Shown here: positions 11,895 to 20,567 of the stretch, piece by piece | Position numbering within the stretch: the first letter of the stretch is position 1 | Layout: each line of letters starts with the position of its first letter | NCBI RefSeq assembly: GCF_000622895.1 | Contig: NZ_AVCC01000003.1 | Span: 29,194 to 93,193 of the forward strand | Source: Herminiimonas sp. CN | GTDB lineage: Bacteria > Pseudomonadota > Gammaproteobacteria > Burkholderiales > Burkholderiaceae_D | Direction of reading: 5' to 3' | DNA length: 64,000 nucleotides | The notes under the pieces: model-generated | What the model was told of the DNA's origin: nothing | The model's input: only the letters and a program-made list of their open reading frames with translations | The model's database searches: none | Made by a program: the position numbers and the translations under genes

Positions 11895-12500
11895 ATGAAT
11901 GTTGCCGCGCTACCAGCGATTTTCCGCACTGCGATCGCATTTTTTCTGCTGGCTGTCGCCCTGCTGCAGCCGACGCACGCGCTCGCCGCAGGCTGGAACC
12001 TTGAGCAGCTGATGCAATCGCTGGCGCTGGCGAAGTCGGGCCGCGCCACTTTCGTCGAGAAAAAAACCATCGCGATGCTCGACCGGCCGCTGGAGTCTTC
12101 AGGCGAATTGCAATATATCGCGCCCAACATCCTGGAAAAACGCACCGTCAAACCGAAACCGGAAACCATGCGGGTGGAAGGCGATGTTTTGACGATAGAG
12201 CGGGGGCGCCAGAAATTTACCTTGTCATTGCAAAATTACCCGGAAGTTGCCGGCTTCATCGACAGCATCCGCGGCACGCTGGCAGGCGACCGCAAGGCGC
12301 TGGAGCGCTCGTATAAACTGAAGCTGGAAGGCAACGCAGAACACTGGCTGCTGTCGCTGGCGCCAATCGACGCCAAAATGGCGACCCAGATTCATTTGAT
12401 CCAGATCGCCGGCAGTGCAGATAATGTGCGCAGCATCAATGTCATCCAGACCGACGGCGATCGTTCGCTGATGACGATCGACCGGATCGCCGCACAATGA
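11895..12500 (+). CDS. LolA-like periplasmic carrier protein
   Basis: A 201-residue exported protein. It has a signal peptide (hydrophobic AIAFFLLAVALL, probable cleavage after THALAA) followed by a LolA-like fold: LMQSLALAKSGRATFVEKK, then LESSGELQYIAPNILEKRTV, and a beta-rich remainder. LolA relatives in APE clusters are thought to ferry the lipidic product or its carrier across the periplasm. It begins three bases after the acyltransferase stop and overlaps the MMPL exporter by four (ATGA), so the two are probably made in stoichiometric coupling. Function is inferred from family and context. Confidence 0.85.
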   Translation: MNVAALPAIFRTAIAFFLLAVALLQPTHALAAGWNLEQLMQSLALAKSGRATFVEKKTIAMLDRPLESSGELQYIAPNILEKRTVKPKPETMRVEGDVLTIERGRQKFTLSLQNYPEVAGFIDSIRGTLAGDRKALERSYKLKLEGNAEHWLLSLAPIDAKMATQIHLIQIAGSADNVRSINVIQTDGDRSLMTIDRIAAQ

Positions 12501-14908
12501 AGCGCTTGCAGTCGCGCCGGATGGCGCTCGCGGCCTGGCTGCTGGGGCTGGCAATGTGTTGCGTGGTGATTGCCCGCACCACATTCATCACCGATCTGTC
12601 GGGGTTCCTGCCGCAGTCGCCGACCAAGGAGCAGCGGGTATTGCTGGATCAGTTGCGGGAAGGGGTCGTATCGCGGCTGATCCTGATCGGGATCGAAGGC
12701 GGCGACGCGGCGTTGCGTGCGGCGCTGTCGAAAGAAACTGCCAAACGCTTGCGCGCCGCCCCGGCATTCGTGACGGTCAATAACGGCGAGCCGCTGAATG
12801 CCGAGCGGGATCAGGCGTTCCTGTTTGACAACCGCTATTTACTCAGTCCGGCGGTCACGCCCGATCGATTTTCTGTTGCCGGCTTGCATGCCGCAATCGG
12901 CGACACCATCGATTTACTGGTTTCTCCGGCCGGCCTGTTGATCAAGCCGCTGCTGCCGCGCGACCCGACTGGCGAGATCGTGCAGCTGCTGGGACAGATG
13001 AACGGCGCCAATCAGCCACGCATGCAGTACGGCACCTGGGCCTCACACGATGCTGCGCGGGCGCTGCTGCTGGTGCAAACACGCGCTGCCGGCGCCGATA
13101 CCGATGCTCAGGAGCACGCCATGCAGCAGATCCGGCAAGCCTTCGAAGCGGCACGCCGGCAACATGGTGCAAGCGGGGCGGCAGTCAAACTGGCGATGAC
13201 CGGACCGGGCGTGTTCTCGGTGCTGTCGCGCCAGACCATCAAAAGCGAAGTCACCCGCCTGTCCGTCATCAGCACCGCCATCATCGTCGCTTTGCTGTGG
13301 CTGGTGTACCGTTCCTTGACCGCGCTGGCGCTCGGACTGTTGCCGGTGATTTCCGGTGCCCTGGTGGCGGTGGTAGCGGTCAGTCTTGGATTCGGCGCGG
13401 TGCATGGCATCACGCTCGGGTTCGGCACCACGCTGATCGGTGAAGCGGTCGATTATTCGATCTATCTCTTCGTCCAGTCGCGGCAATCGAGTGCCGAAGG
13501 CAGTAGTGCCCGGCTGGACTGGGTCGCCGATTTCTGGCCGACGATCCGGCTCGGCGTGCTGACATCGGTCACCGGCTTTGCTTCCCTGCTGCTGTCGAGC
13601 TTTCCGGGGCTGGCCCAGCTCGGCCTGTATTCGATTGCCGGCCTGATCGCGGCCGCGGCGGTGACCCGATTCGTCCTGCCCCAGCTCTTGCACGACAACT
13701 TCCGGATTCGCGACGTGTCCGCAATCGGATGCGGATTGTCCGGCGCGGCACGGCGGGCGAGCGCGTTGCGCTGGCCCTTGATCCTGCTGATCCTGGCGGC
13801 GGCGGGGGTCGTCGTGCTGCACCGCACTACGCTGTGGAATCCTGAACTGTCTTCCCTGAGCCCGGTGTCGCAGGCAGATCAGGCCACCGATGCCGGTCTG
13901 CGCGCGGACATGGGGGCGCCGGACGTGCGTTACATGGTGGTATTGTCCGGCGCGGAGCGGGAAGCGGTATTGCAGTCAACCGAGAAAATTGCCGAACAAT
14001 TGCAGCCGCTGGTGGATCAGGGCATCCTGGCCGGTTTTCAGAGTCCCAGCCAGTTTCTGCCTAGCGTGGCGGCGCAACGTGCGCGGCAAGCCAGTCTGCC
14101 GGCAGCGCAGCTGGCGCAGCGACTGCAGCAGGCAACCATCGGCCTGCCGGTACGGCCCGAACTGTTCGCGCCCTTCGTCGCCGATGTGGCAAAAGCCAAA
14201 AACCGCGCGCCGCTGCAACGCAGCGATTTAGACCATACCTCGCTGGCGCTGGCGCTCGATTCCTTGCTGTACCAGCGCGGCAGCAGCTGGAATGCGGTGC
14301 TGCCATTGACAGCCTCGGCGTCCGGCCAGTCGGCCGGGATTGCGACTGCGCCGGTGCGCGCCGCGCTTGCCTTGGCCGGCCAGCCGAATGCGCTGCTGGT
14401 CGACCTGAAAGCGGAATCCGATCATTTGTATCAGGGCTATCTGCGCGAGGCCGTCATGCTGTCGCTGGCCGGCCTGGCCGGCATCGTGCTGCTGTTATTG
14501 TTTTCCTTGCGTTCGCCGCTGGCGGTAATCCGCGTCATGGCGCCGCTGCTGGGCGCCATAGTCGTGGTCGTTGCCGGGCTGGCATTGTGCGGTCAGCGCC
14601 TGACGATCCTGCATCTGGTCGGACTGTTGCTGATCGTTGCGGTCGGCTCCAACTATGCATTGTTTTTCAATCAGCCAGGCCGCGGCGCTGCGGGCATCAC
14701 GCCGCAAACCCTGACTTCTCTGGTGTTTGCCAATCTGACCACGGTGGCCGGCTTTGGCTTGCTTGGCTTCTCGACGGTGCCGGTACTGCAGGCGATCGGC
14801 AGCACGGTTGGGCCCGGCGCTGTGCTGGCACTGATTTTTTCGGCGGTTTTTGCCAGCCAGAAGATCGCCGGCAGGCAGCCTGAAAAGCAGCCCGGATCTG
14901 CGCGCTGA
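12497..14908 (+). CDS. MMPL/RND-type exporter (COG4258 family)
   Basis: An 803-residue inner-membrane transporter of the MMPL branch of the RND superfamily. There are two halves, each with one N-terminal helix, a large periplasmic loop and a bundle of helices. The first bundle lies near residues 255-400 (VISTAIIVALLWLVYRSLTA, then GFGTTLIGEAVDYSIYLFVQ). The second is near 650-790 (EAVMLSLAGLAGIVLLLLF, and LLLIVAVGSNYALFFNQPG). Acidic residue D in GEAVDYSIY is the expected proton-relay position; the second half has GSNYALFF instead. It would lift the polyene lipid out of the inner membrane, working with the LolA-like protein. Overlaps the previous gene by four bases. Confidence 0.88.
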   Translation: MKRLQSRRMALAAWLLGLAMCCVVIARTTFITDLSGFLPQSPTKEQRVLLDQLREGVVSRLILIGIEGGDAALRAALSKETAKRLRAAPAFVTVNNGEPLNAERDQAFLFDNRYLLSPAVTPDRFSVAGLHAAIGDTIDLLVSPAGLLIKPLLPRDPTGEIVQLLGQMNGANQPRMQYGTWASHDAARALLLVQTRAAGADTDAQEHAMQQIRQAFEAARRQHGASGAAVKLAMTGPGVFSVLSRQTIKSEVTRLSVISTAIIVALLWLVYRSLTALALGLLPVISGALVAVVAVSLGFGAVHGITLGFGTTLIGEAVDYSIYLFVQSRQSSAEGSSARLDWVADFWPTIRLGVLTSVTGFASLLLSSFPGLAQLGLYSIAGLIAAAAVTRFVLPQLLHDNFRIRDVSAIGCGLSGAARRASALRWPLILLILAAAGVVVLHRTTLWNPELSSLSPVSQADQATDAGLRADMGAPDVRYMVVLSGAEREAVLQSTEKIAEQLQPLVDQGILAGFQSPSQFLPSVAAQRARQASLPAAQLAQRLQQATIGLPVRPELFAPFVADVAKAKNRAPLQRSDLDHTSLALALDSLLYQRGSSWNAVLPLTASASGQSAGIATAPVRAALALAGQPNALLVDLKAESDHLYQGYLREAVMLSLAGLAGIVLLLLFSLRSPLAVIRVMAPLLGAIVVVVAGLALCGQRLTILHLVGLLLIVAVGSNYALFFNQPGRGAAGITPQTLTSLVFANLTTVAGFGLLGFSTVPVLQAIGSTVGPGAVLALIFSAVFASQKIAGRQPEKQPGSAR

Positions 14909-14911
14909 CCG

Positions 14912-15619
14912 ATGCGCATCCTGTCCGACTTCGCGATTCCGGGCCAGCGCGCGCCAGCGCTGGCGATCCTGCTGCCGGGCGCGCTGCAGCAACCGGAAGA
15001 CCTGGTGCGCGCCGGCTTCATCGAGACGGTACGCCAGCGCGCTGTGCCGCTCGACTTGGCGCTGCTCGATCTTGGCCTTGAATATATCGGTGACAGCACC
15101 GACGGCACAGTTTTGCAGCGCATCCACGATCGCGTGGTGCAGCCGGCACGGCTTAATAATTATTGTGAAATCTGGCTGGTCGGGATCTCCATCGGCGGTT
15201 TCATGGCGATCTCTTATGCCGAGCGTTATCCCGGCCAGATCAGCGGATTGTGCCTGCTGGCGCCTTACCCCGGCAACCGCATTCTGACCGGCCAGATCAG
15301 GGCTGCCGGCGGACTGCAGCGGTGGCATGCAAATTCTGCGGCAGGCGATGATGCCGAGTGTCGGGTCTGGCGCTGGCTGCACACGCAGCGCACACAAACC
15401 GCAACTGCGCAGAGTCCGCAGATCCATCTGGGCTATGGCCGCGAAGACCGCTTCGGGTCAGGGCTGGACCTGATGGCCGACGCGCTGGCGGCGCATGCCG
15501 ATACCGTTGCCGGCGGCCACGACTGGCAGGCCTGGCAGCAGTTATGGATCAATTTTATTGACCGGACAGCAACACGTTTCGGGCATGGCAACCGGATACC
15601 GTCGCATGATGCACAATAA
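14912..15619 (+). CDS. alpha/beta-hydrolase, possible product-releasing thioesterase
   Basis: A 235-residue alpha/beta hydrolase. The nucleophile elbow is GISIGG (serine in G-x-S-x-G), the acid is probably D in YGREDRFG, and the histidine is in AGGHDWQAW. There is no signal peptide, so it acts in the cytoplasm. It lies within the operon, three bases after the exporter and overlapping the deacetylase by 14. Canonical APE clusters encode a hotdog thioesterase, which is missing here; this enzyme could take that role by hydrolysing the ACP thioester. That is inference; an esterase editing the product is equally possible. Confidence 0.75.
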   Translation: MRILSDFAIPGQRAPALAILLPGALQQPEDLVRAGFIETVRQRAVPLDLALLDLGLEYIGDSTDGTVLQRIHDRVVQPARLNNYCEIWLVGISIGGFMAISYAERYPGQISGLCLLAPYPGNRILTGQIRAAGGLQRWHANSAAGDDAECRVWRWLHTQRTQTATAQSPQIHLGYGREDRFGSGLDLMADALAAHADTVAGGHDWQAWQQLWINFIDRTATRFGHGNRIPSHDAQ

Positions 15620-16445
15620 TTCATTGCGCTGGCGGCCGACAGCGCTGGTCAGCCTCACCATTTTGCTGCATGTGGCGCTGCTGGCGACGCTGGTTGCGGC
15701 GCCTCTGGCCGTGGCCCATGCCTGGCGCTGGGTACTGGCGATCATCTTGGCCAACCACTTCCTGATCACGCTGGTCGGCTTGTGGCCGCGCAGCACCTGG
15801 CTCGGTCCGAACTGGATCCGATTGCCGCCCGCTTCTGCTGCCCAGGGTGAAATTGCCTTGACCATTGACGATGGGCCGGATCCGGACGTGACGCCGCAGG
15901 TGCTCGAGATGCTGGATCGCTATGGCGTCAAGGCAAGTTTTTTTTGCATCGGCGACAACGCTGCCCGTTATCCCGACATGTGCAGAAACATCGTCGAGCG
16001 CGGGCATACGCTTGAAAACCATAGCCAGCGGCACCGCCACAATTTTTCGCTGCTCGGCCTGCGCGGCCTGCGGCGCGAGATACAGGCCGGGCAGAATACA
16101 TTGAGCGCGATCACCGGCTGCGCACCCTTGTTTTTTCGGGCCCCGGCCGGCTTGCGCAACATCTTTCTGGCCCCGGTGTTGGCCGGGCTTGGATTGCATC
16201 TGGCGACCTGGAGCCGGCGCGGTTTCGACACCAATACCGCAGATACTGCGCTGGTCTGCCGCCGGCTGACGCAGAATCTGAAAGCGGGCGACATCTTGCT
16301 GCTGCACGATGGCAATTGCGCGCAGACCAGCGCCGGCGTGCCGGTGATCATCGCGGTGTTGCCGCTGCTGTGCGAAGCTGCTGCCAAGGCCGGATTGCGT
16401 TTCGTCACGCTGCCGGATGCGCTGCAATCCGGATGCCGCGACTAG
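15606..16445 (+). CDS. membrane-anchored NodB-type polysaccharide deacetylase
   Basis: A 279-residue carbohydrate esterase family 4 protein. Two N-terminal hydrophobic segments (about residues 13-36 and 40-60) anchor it in the inner membrane. The NodB domain follows: TIDDGPDPD with catalytic and metal aspartates D88/D89, zinc ligands H139 and H143 (HSQRH), FFRAPAG, and the C-terminal LLLHDG with the catalytic histidine. It should remove N-acetyl (or other acyl) groups from an amino sugar. The start at 15606 is inside the hydrolase gene by 14 bases; an ATG at 15585 is an alternative. Its place in the middle of an aryl-polyene-like operon is unusual and suggests the product carries an acetamido sugar. 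Confidence 0.85.
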   Translation: MMHNNSLRWRPTALVSLTILLHVALLATLVAAPLAVAHAWRWVLAIILANHFLITLVGLWPRSTWLGPNWIRLPPASAAQGEIALTIDDGPDPDVTPQVLEMLDRYGVKASFFCIGDNAARYPDMCRNIVERGHTLENHSQRHRHNFSLLGLRGLRREIQAGQNTLSAITGCAPLFFRAPAGLRNIFLAPVLAGLGLHLATWSRRGFDTNTADTALVCRRLTQNLKAGDILLLHDGNCAQTSAGVPVIIAVLPLLCEAAAKAGLRFVTLPDALQSGCRD

Positions 16446-16545
16446 ACAACCGGCCTGTCGTTACATCCGGTACCAACCGATCTGTTCAGCGCAACGATTT
16501 AGTTTGCTAGAATCGCGGCACAACCCACCAACGAGTCGCTTTTCC

Positions 16546-17739
16546 TTGAAACCGCTCTTTCTCTCGCACTTCACGACCACCAGCTGCCTCGGTCGCGGTC
16601 TGTCCCAGACCCTGGAGGCGTTGCGCCAGCGCCAAAGCGGCCTGATGCCCTGCGATTTCGATATCGTCGATCTCGATACCTACATAGGCGCGGTCGCCGG
16701 TGTCGACGAGGTCAAGCTGCGGGCCGACCTGCAGGCGTTCGACTGCCGCAACAACCGTCTGCTGCAACTCGCGCTGGAGCAGGACGGTTTTGCCGACGCG
16801 GTAACAACGGCTATCGGACGCTACGGCCGCCAGCGGGTCGGCGTGTTCCTGGGCACTAGCACCGCCGGCATCCTGCAAACCGAACTGGCTTACCGGCGGC
16901 GCGATAGCGTGACAAGCGCACTGCCGGCGGATTTTCATTATGCGGAAACGCACAATACTTTTTCTGCCGCCAATTTCATGCAGCGGTATTTCGGCCTGAG
17001 CGGGCCGGCAGCGGTGGTTTCCTCGGCCTGCTCCTCCAGCGCAAAGGTATTTGGTTCGGCGCGGCGCATGATCGAGGCCGGCATCATCGATGCCGCGCTG
17101 GTCGGCGGCGTCGATTCGCTGTGCCTGACCACGCTGTATGGCTTCAATTCGCTGGGCTTGCTCTCGGCGCAGCCTTGCCGTCCCTTTGATACGGAGCGCA
17201 ATGGCATCTCGATCGGCGAAGCTGCTGCGCTGGTGCTGCTGGAGCGGCTGCCGGACAGCGCCGATGCCGACGCCGTCCTGTTGCTGGGAGTGGGCGAGTC
17301 GAGCGACGCTTACCACATGTCGTCGCCGCATCCGGACGGCCTGGGGGCGAAAATTGCCATGCAAAATGCCTTGCGCATCGCGCACCTGCTGCCCGAGCAG
17401 ATCGATTACATCAACCTGCACGGCACTGCCACTGTCAGCAATGACGCCGCGGAAGGCCGCGCGGTAGCCGCCTTGTTCGGTGCATCGACCCCGTGCAGCT
17501 CCACCAAGGGCGCCACCGGTCACACGCTGGGAGCCGCCGGCGGCGTCGAGGCGGTGATTTGTGCATTGGCACTGCAACACGGCTTGATGCCGGGAGGCAT
17601 CAACACCAGCCAGTGCGATCCTGATTTGCCATTGCATTACTTGCTAGACAATGGTGCGCAACGCGTTGATCGCGTGCTCAGCAACTCTTTCGGTTTCGGC
17701 GGCACCAATTGCAGCCTGATCTTCGGCCGCGCCAACTGA
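16546..17739 (+). CDS. beta-ketoacyl-ACP synthase (FabF-like, catalytic KS)
   Basis: A condensing enzyme of 397 residues. The full catalytic set is visible: C162 in SSACSSS, H292 in NLHGTAT, K321 and H326 in TKGATGHTLGAAGG. It should perform the decarboxylative condensations that extend the polyene chain. The start is assigned to TTG at 16546 (MKPLFLSHFTTTSCLG), where family similarity begins; an upstream in-frame ATG at 16417 lies inside the deacetylase gene. A 100-bp gap separates it from the deacetylase, the largest in the cluster, so a second promoter may exist there. The next gene encodes its Cys-less partner. Confidence 0.87.
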   Translation: MKPLFLSHFTTTSCLGRGLSQTLEALRQRQSGLMPCDFDIVDLDTYIGAVAGVDEVKLRADLQAFDCRNNRLLQLALEQDGFADAVTTAIGRYGRQRVGVFLGTSTAGILQTELAYRRRDSVTSALPADFHYAETHNTFSAANFMQRYFGLSGPAAVVSSACSSSAKVFGSARRMIEAGIIDAALVGGVDSLCLTTLYGFNSLGLLSAQPCRPFDTERNGISIGEAAALVLLERLPDSADADAVLLLGVGESSDAYHMSSPHPDGLGAKIAMQNALRIAHLLPEQIDYINLHGTATVSNDAAEGRAVAALFGASTPCSSTKGATGHTLGAAGGVEAVICALALQHGLMPGGINTSQCDPDLPLHYLLDNGAQRVDRVLSNSFGFGGTNCSLIFGRAN

Positions 17740-17753
17740 ATGAATTTCCCAGC

Positions 17754-18554
17754 ATGAATACTCTGACCGCTTACATCGACGGCATCGGGCTGCTCGGACC
17801 CGGATTCAAGGACTGGCCCAGCGGCCGCGCCATACTGGCCGGGCAGGCCGCCTACCTGCATCAGCCTACCGTGCTGCCGCCAGCAGCCGCGCTACCGCCG
17901 GCAGAGCGGCGCCGCTGCGGCCCGATCGTCAAACTGTCGCTGGCGGTCGGCTTCGAGGCCGCTGCTGCGGCCGGCCTGGACAGCGCCGGATTGCCGACCG
18001 TGTTTTCCGCTTCCAGCGGCGATGGCGATAATTGCCACCAGATTTGCCAGATGCTGGCTTCCGATGACCGGCAAATTTCACCGACCCGGTTCCACAATTC
18101 GGTGCATAACGCGGCAGCCGGTTACTGGGCTATCGCGGCCAAGGCGATGGCGCCGTCATCGGTGTTGGGTGCGCATGACGCCAGTTTCGGCGCCGGCCTG
18201 CTGGAAGCCTTGAGCCAGGTGATGGTCGACCATGCCAGTACCTTGCTGATTGCCTGCGACAGCACTTATCCGGAACCGCTGCACCGGGCAAGGCCGGTTC
18301 CCGCTGAATTTGGCATCGGATTGGTGCTGGCGCCACAGCGCTGCGCCAACTCGCTGGCCAGGATCCGGGTTGCGCTCACCTCCGCCAGTGCCGAGCAGAT
18401 GGCCGACAGGGTGCTGGAAAATCTCAGGGCAGCAATCCCGGCGGCGCGCGGCCTGCCGCTGCTGCATGCGATAGCGAACCGGGCCTCGACGAGGCTGGTG
18501 ATCGATTACCTCGACAGCACCCGGCTTGCGGTGGAAATCGACTCGTGGGCCTAG
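17754..18554 (+). CDS. ketosynthase-like chain-length-factor subunit lacking the active-site Cys
   Basis: A 266-residue protein similar to the N-terminal half of ketosynthases (Ketoacyl-synt_2 type). The expected nucleophile region reads LGAHDASFGAG, so no cysteine is present, and the C-terminal KS lobe is absent. In the aryl polyene system an analogous small subunit (ApeC) pairs with the catalytic KS as a chain length factor, and this gene directly follows such a KS with a 14-bp gap. It is therefore probably a non-catalytic partner that sets chain length. The 3' end overlaps the next gene by ten bases. Confidence 0.8.
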   Translation: MNTLTAYIDGIGLLGPGFKDWPSGRAILAGQAAYLHQPTVLPPAAALPPAERRRCGPIVKLSLAVGFEAAAAAGLDSAGLPTVFSASSGDGDNCHQICQMLASDDRQISPTRFHNSVHNAAAGYWAIAAKAMAPSSVLGAHDASFGAGLLEALSQVMVDHASTLLIACDSTYPEPLHRARPVPAEFGIGLVLAPQRCANSLARIRVALTSASAEQMADRVLENLRAAIPAARGLPLLHAIANRASTRLVIDYLDSTRLAVEIDSWA

Positions 18555-19012
18555 ATCGCGCCTGGATTGCTGCGCACATCCCGCATCAGGGCGACATGTG
18601 CCTGCTGCAGCGGGTGGACGACTGGGATGCGCAAGGCGTGCGCTGCAGCGCAATCAGCCATCGCGCGCCCAACAATCCCTTGCGCGCGCATGGACGGCTG
18701 GGGGCTGCCTGCGGCATCGAATACGCGGCTCAGACCATGGCGGTGCATGGCGCGCTGCTGGCGTTGCAACAGGCACCGGCGCAGGCACCGGCGAAGGTCG
18801 GCTTCCTGGCCAGCGTGCGTGCGGCCAGATTGCATGTCGGCCGGCTCGACGATATTGCCGCCGATCTGACGGTGGAAGCCAGACAATTCAGCGGCGATGG
18901 CAATAATGTTTTATACGATTTCTGGGTGCGCGCCGAGGGCCGTATCCTGCTGGAGGGCAGGGCTGCGGTGATCATCAATGCGGCTGCAGTCGCCCATCAT
19001 GCAGAACCATGA
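18545..19012 (+). CDS. second hotdog dehydratase (ApeP-like)
   Basis: A 155-residue hotdog-fold protein. Opening residues AAHIPHQGDMCLLQRVDDWD and the central RLGAACGIEYAAQTMAVHGAL match the 3-hydroxylacyl-ACP dehydratase family of aryl polyene clusters (ApeP). The histidine in IPHQGDM is the likely catalytic one. It starts with GTG at 18545, overlapping the chain-length-factor gene by ten bases. Together with the shorter dehydratase at 10631 it provides two dehydratases, as in characterised APE systems, where they form a heterodimer. Confidence 0.82.
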   Translation: MGLDRAWIAAHIPHQGDMCLLQRVDDWDAQGVRCSAISHRAPNNPLRAHGRLGAACGIEYAAQTMAVHGALLALQQAPAQAPAKVGFLASVRAARLHVGRLDDIAADLTVEARQFSGDGNNVLYDFWVRAEGRILLEGRAAVIINAAAVAHHAEP

Positions 19013-19049
19013 CAAGAAAGCATCAACCGTTGCGATCGGAACCACAACC

Positions 19050-19769
19050 ATGAAACAGGCTCTTGTTACCGGCGGCAGTGGCGCCATCGGCGCCGCCATC
19101 TGCCGCGGTCTGGCGGCGGATGGCCACCATGTGCTGGTGCATGCGAATACCCGGCGCGCGGAGGCGCAACAGGTGGTGGACGCGATCAGCGCGCTCGGCG
19201 GCAGTGCCGAAGTGCTGGTATTCGACGTCACCGATGCGGCGGCAGTGGCTGCCAGTCTGCAGCCCCTGATTGAGGTCGCGCCGATCCAGATCCTGGTCAA
19301 CAATGCCGGGATTCACGACGATGCAATATTCCCTGGCATGCAGTTCGATCAATGGCAGCGCGTGATCGACGTTTCGCTGCACGGTTTTTTCCACGTCACC
19401 CACACCTTGATGATGCCGATGATCCGCAGCCGCTGGGGCCGCATCATCAACATGTCATCGGTGGCCGCGCTCTGCGGCAATCGCGGCCAGGTGAATTATT
19501 CGGCCGCCAAGGGCGCACTCAACGCCGCCACCAAGTCGCTGGCGCTGGAAATCGCCAGTCGCGGTATTACCGTCAACGCGGTGGCGCCGGGGATTATCGA
19601 CAGCGCGATGAGCCAGAGCGCCTTTGATGCGCAGGCCATAGCCCGCATGGTGCCGATGAAACGCGCCGGCCAGCCGGAGGAAGTCGCCGACCTGGTATGT
19701 TTTCTGGCCTCGCCGCGCGCCGCGTACATCACCGGTCAAATCATCTCGATCAACGGCGGCCTGCTGTGA
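19050..19769 (+). CDS. 3-ketoacyl-ACP reductase (FabG-like)
   Basis: A 239-residue short-chain dehydrogenase/reductase. It shows the NAD(P)H-binding GGSGAIGAAI near the start, NNAG at about residue 88, and the catalytic Ser, Tyr and Lys in NMSSVAA and NYSAAKGAL. It should reduce the beta-keto group after each condensation. The start at 19050 (MKQALVTGG) gives the normal N-terminus for the family; an upstream ATG at 18978 overlaps the dehydratase gene. It is the last plus-strand gene; its stop is 16 bp from the end of the convergent GT2 gene. Confidence 0.9.
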   Translation: MKQALVTGGSGAIGAAICRGLAADGHHVLVHANTRRAEAQQVVDAISALGGSAEVLVFDVTDAAAVAASLQPLIEVAPIQILVNNAGIHDDAIFPGMQFDQWQRVIDVSLHGFFHVTHTLMMPMIRSRWGRIINMSSVAALCGNRGQVNYSAAKGALNAATKSLALEIASRGITVNAVAPGIIDSAMSQSAFDAQAIARMVPMKRAGQPEEVADLVCFLASPRAAYITGQIISINGGLL

Positions 19770-19785
19770 CGGCGACGATAGGCAG

Positions 19786-20541
19786 CTAGCGCAGCTTGCG
19801 CAGCAGCAGGTACGGCAGGCGCAGCAGGAACCCCAGCAGCAGGCGGCTGTGCATCCAGGTCAGAAGCAGGTTGTCGCGCAGATAGTTGAAATGCGACACG
19901 CCGCCTTCTGCGGCGCTGAAATAGCGCACCGGTGCCGCCAGATTGAGCGGTTTGACGCCGTGCCAGCACAGCCGCACCACCGCTTCCGGATCGAAGTCAA
20001 AGCGGCGCATCCAGGGCTGGCGCCGCATCACTGCGCGCAACGGCGCAATCGGATAGACCCGGAACCCGAACAGCGAATCGCCGATGCCGGCCCACAGGGT
20101 TTCCAGGTTGGCCCACCAGTTCGAGATCCGCCGCCCCTGGACCCGCAGGCGCGGCGCGCTGGCGTCGAACTGCGGCATGCCGAGCACCATGCAGCCGGGT
20201 TGGGTGTGCGATGCAGCCATGAAGGCGGGGATCAGCTCAGCCGGATGCTGGCCATCCGAATCCATCGTCAGCGCATGGGTGTAGCCAAGGGCGGCAGCCT
20301 GCTCCAGGCCATGCAATACCGCGGCGCCCTTGCCGCTGTTTTCCGGCAAGACAATCACCCGCAGGCCGGCATCGCTGGCCGCCATCGCCTGCAATGGCGC
20401 AGTGGTGCCATCGGTGCTGCCGTCGATTACGACCCATACCGGATTCCAGTATTGCCGTGCTGCCCGCACGGTTGCAACTACTTTCGGGCCAGGGTTGTAG
20501 CTTGGAATCAACACCAGATGGGTCGGGGAGGGAGAAGTCAT
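19786..20541 (-). CDS. family 2 glycosyltransferase of the polyene cluster
   Basis: A 251-residue GT-A glycosyltransferase. The N-terminal LVLIPSYNPG and DGSTDGT and the metal-binding TMDSDGQHP (DxD-like) are all present. It is probably cytoplasmic-face associated through the hydrophobic C-terminus. In characterised APE clusters a glycosyltransferase module is found fused to an acyltransferase; here the glycosyltransferase and a PlsC acyltransferase are separate, adjacent, co-directional genes on the opposite strand. It should attach a sugar to the polyene or its lipid head group. The substrate cannot be told from sequence. Confidence 0.85.
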   Translation of the reverse strand: MTSPSPTHLVLIPSYNPGPKVVATVRAARQYWNPVWVVIDGSTDGTTAPLQAMAASDAGLRVIVLPENSGKGAAVLHGLEQAAALGYTHALTMDSDGQHPAELIPAFMAASHTQPGCMVLGMPQFDASAPRLRVQGRRISNWWANLETLWAGIGDSLFGFRVYPIAPLRAVMRRQPWMRRFDFDPEAVVRLCWHGVKPLNLAAPVRYFSAAEGGVSHFNYLRDNLLLTWMHSRLLLGFLLRLPYLLLRKLR

Positions 20542-20567
20542 CGCAGCGAACGGTAAGGAGTGTTTGG

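Noticed and set aside
8283..19769. The polyene operon as an ordinary fatty acid biosynthesis cluster
   Set aside because: It has a starter ligase, an MMPL exporter, a LolA-like carrier and a COG4648 protein, and lacks fabD, fabH, acc and enoyl reductase genes; without enoyl reduction a polyene is expected.
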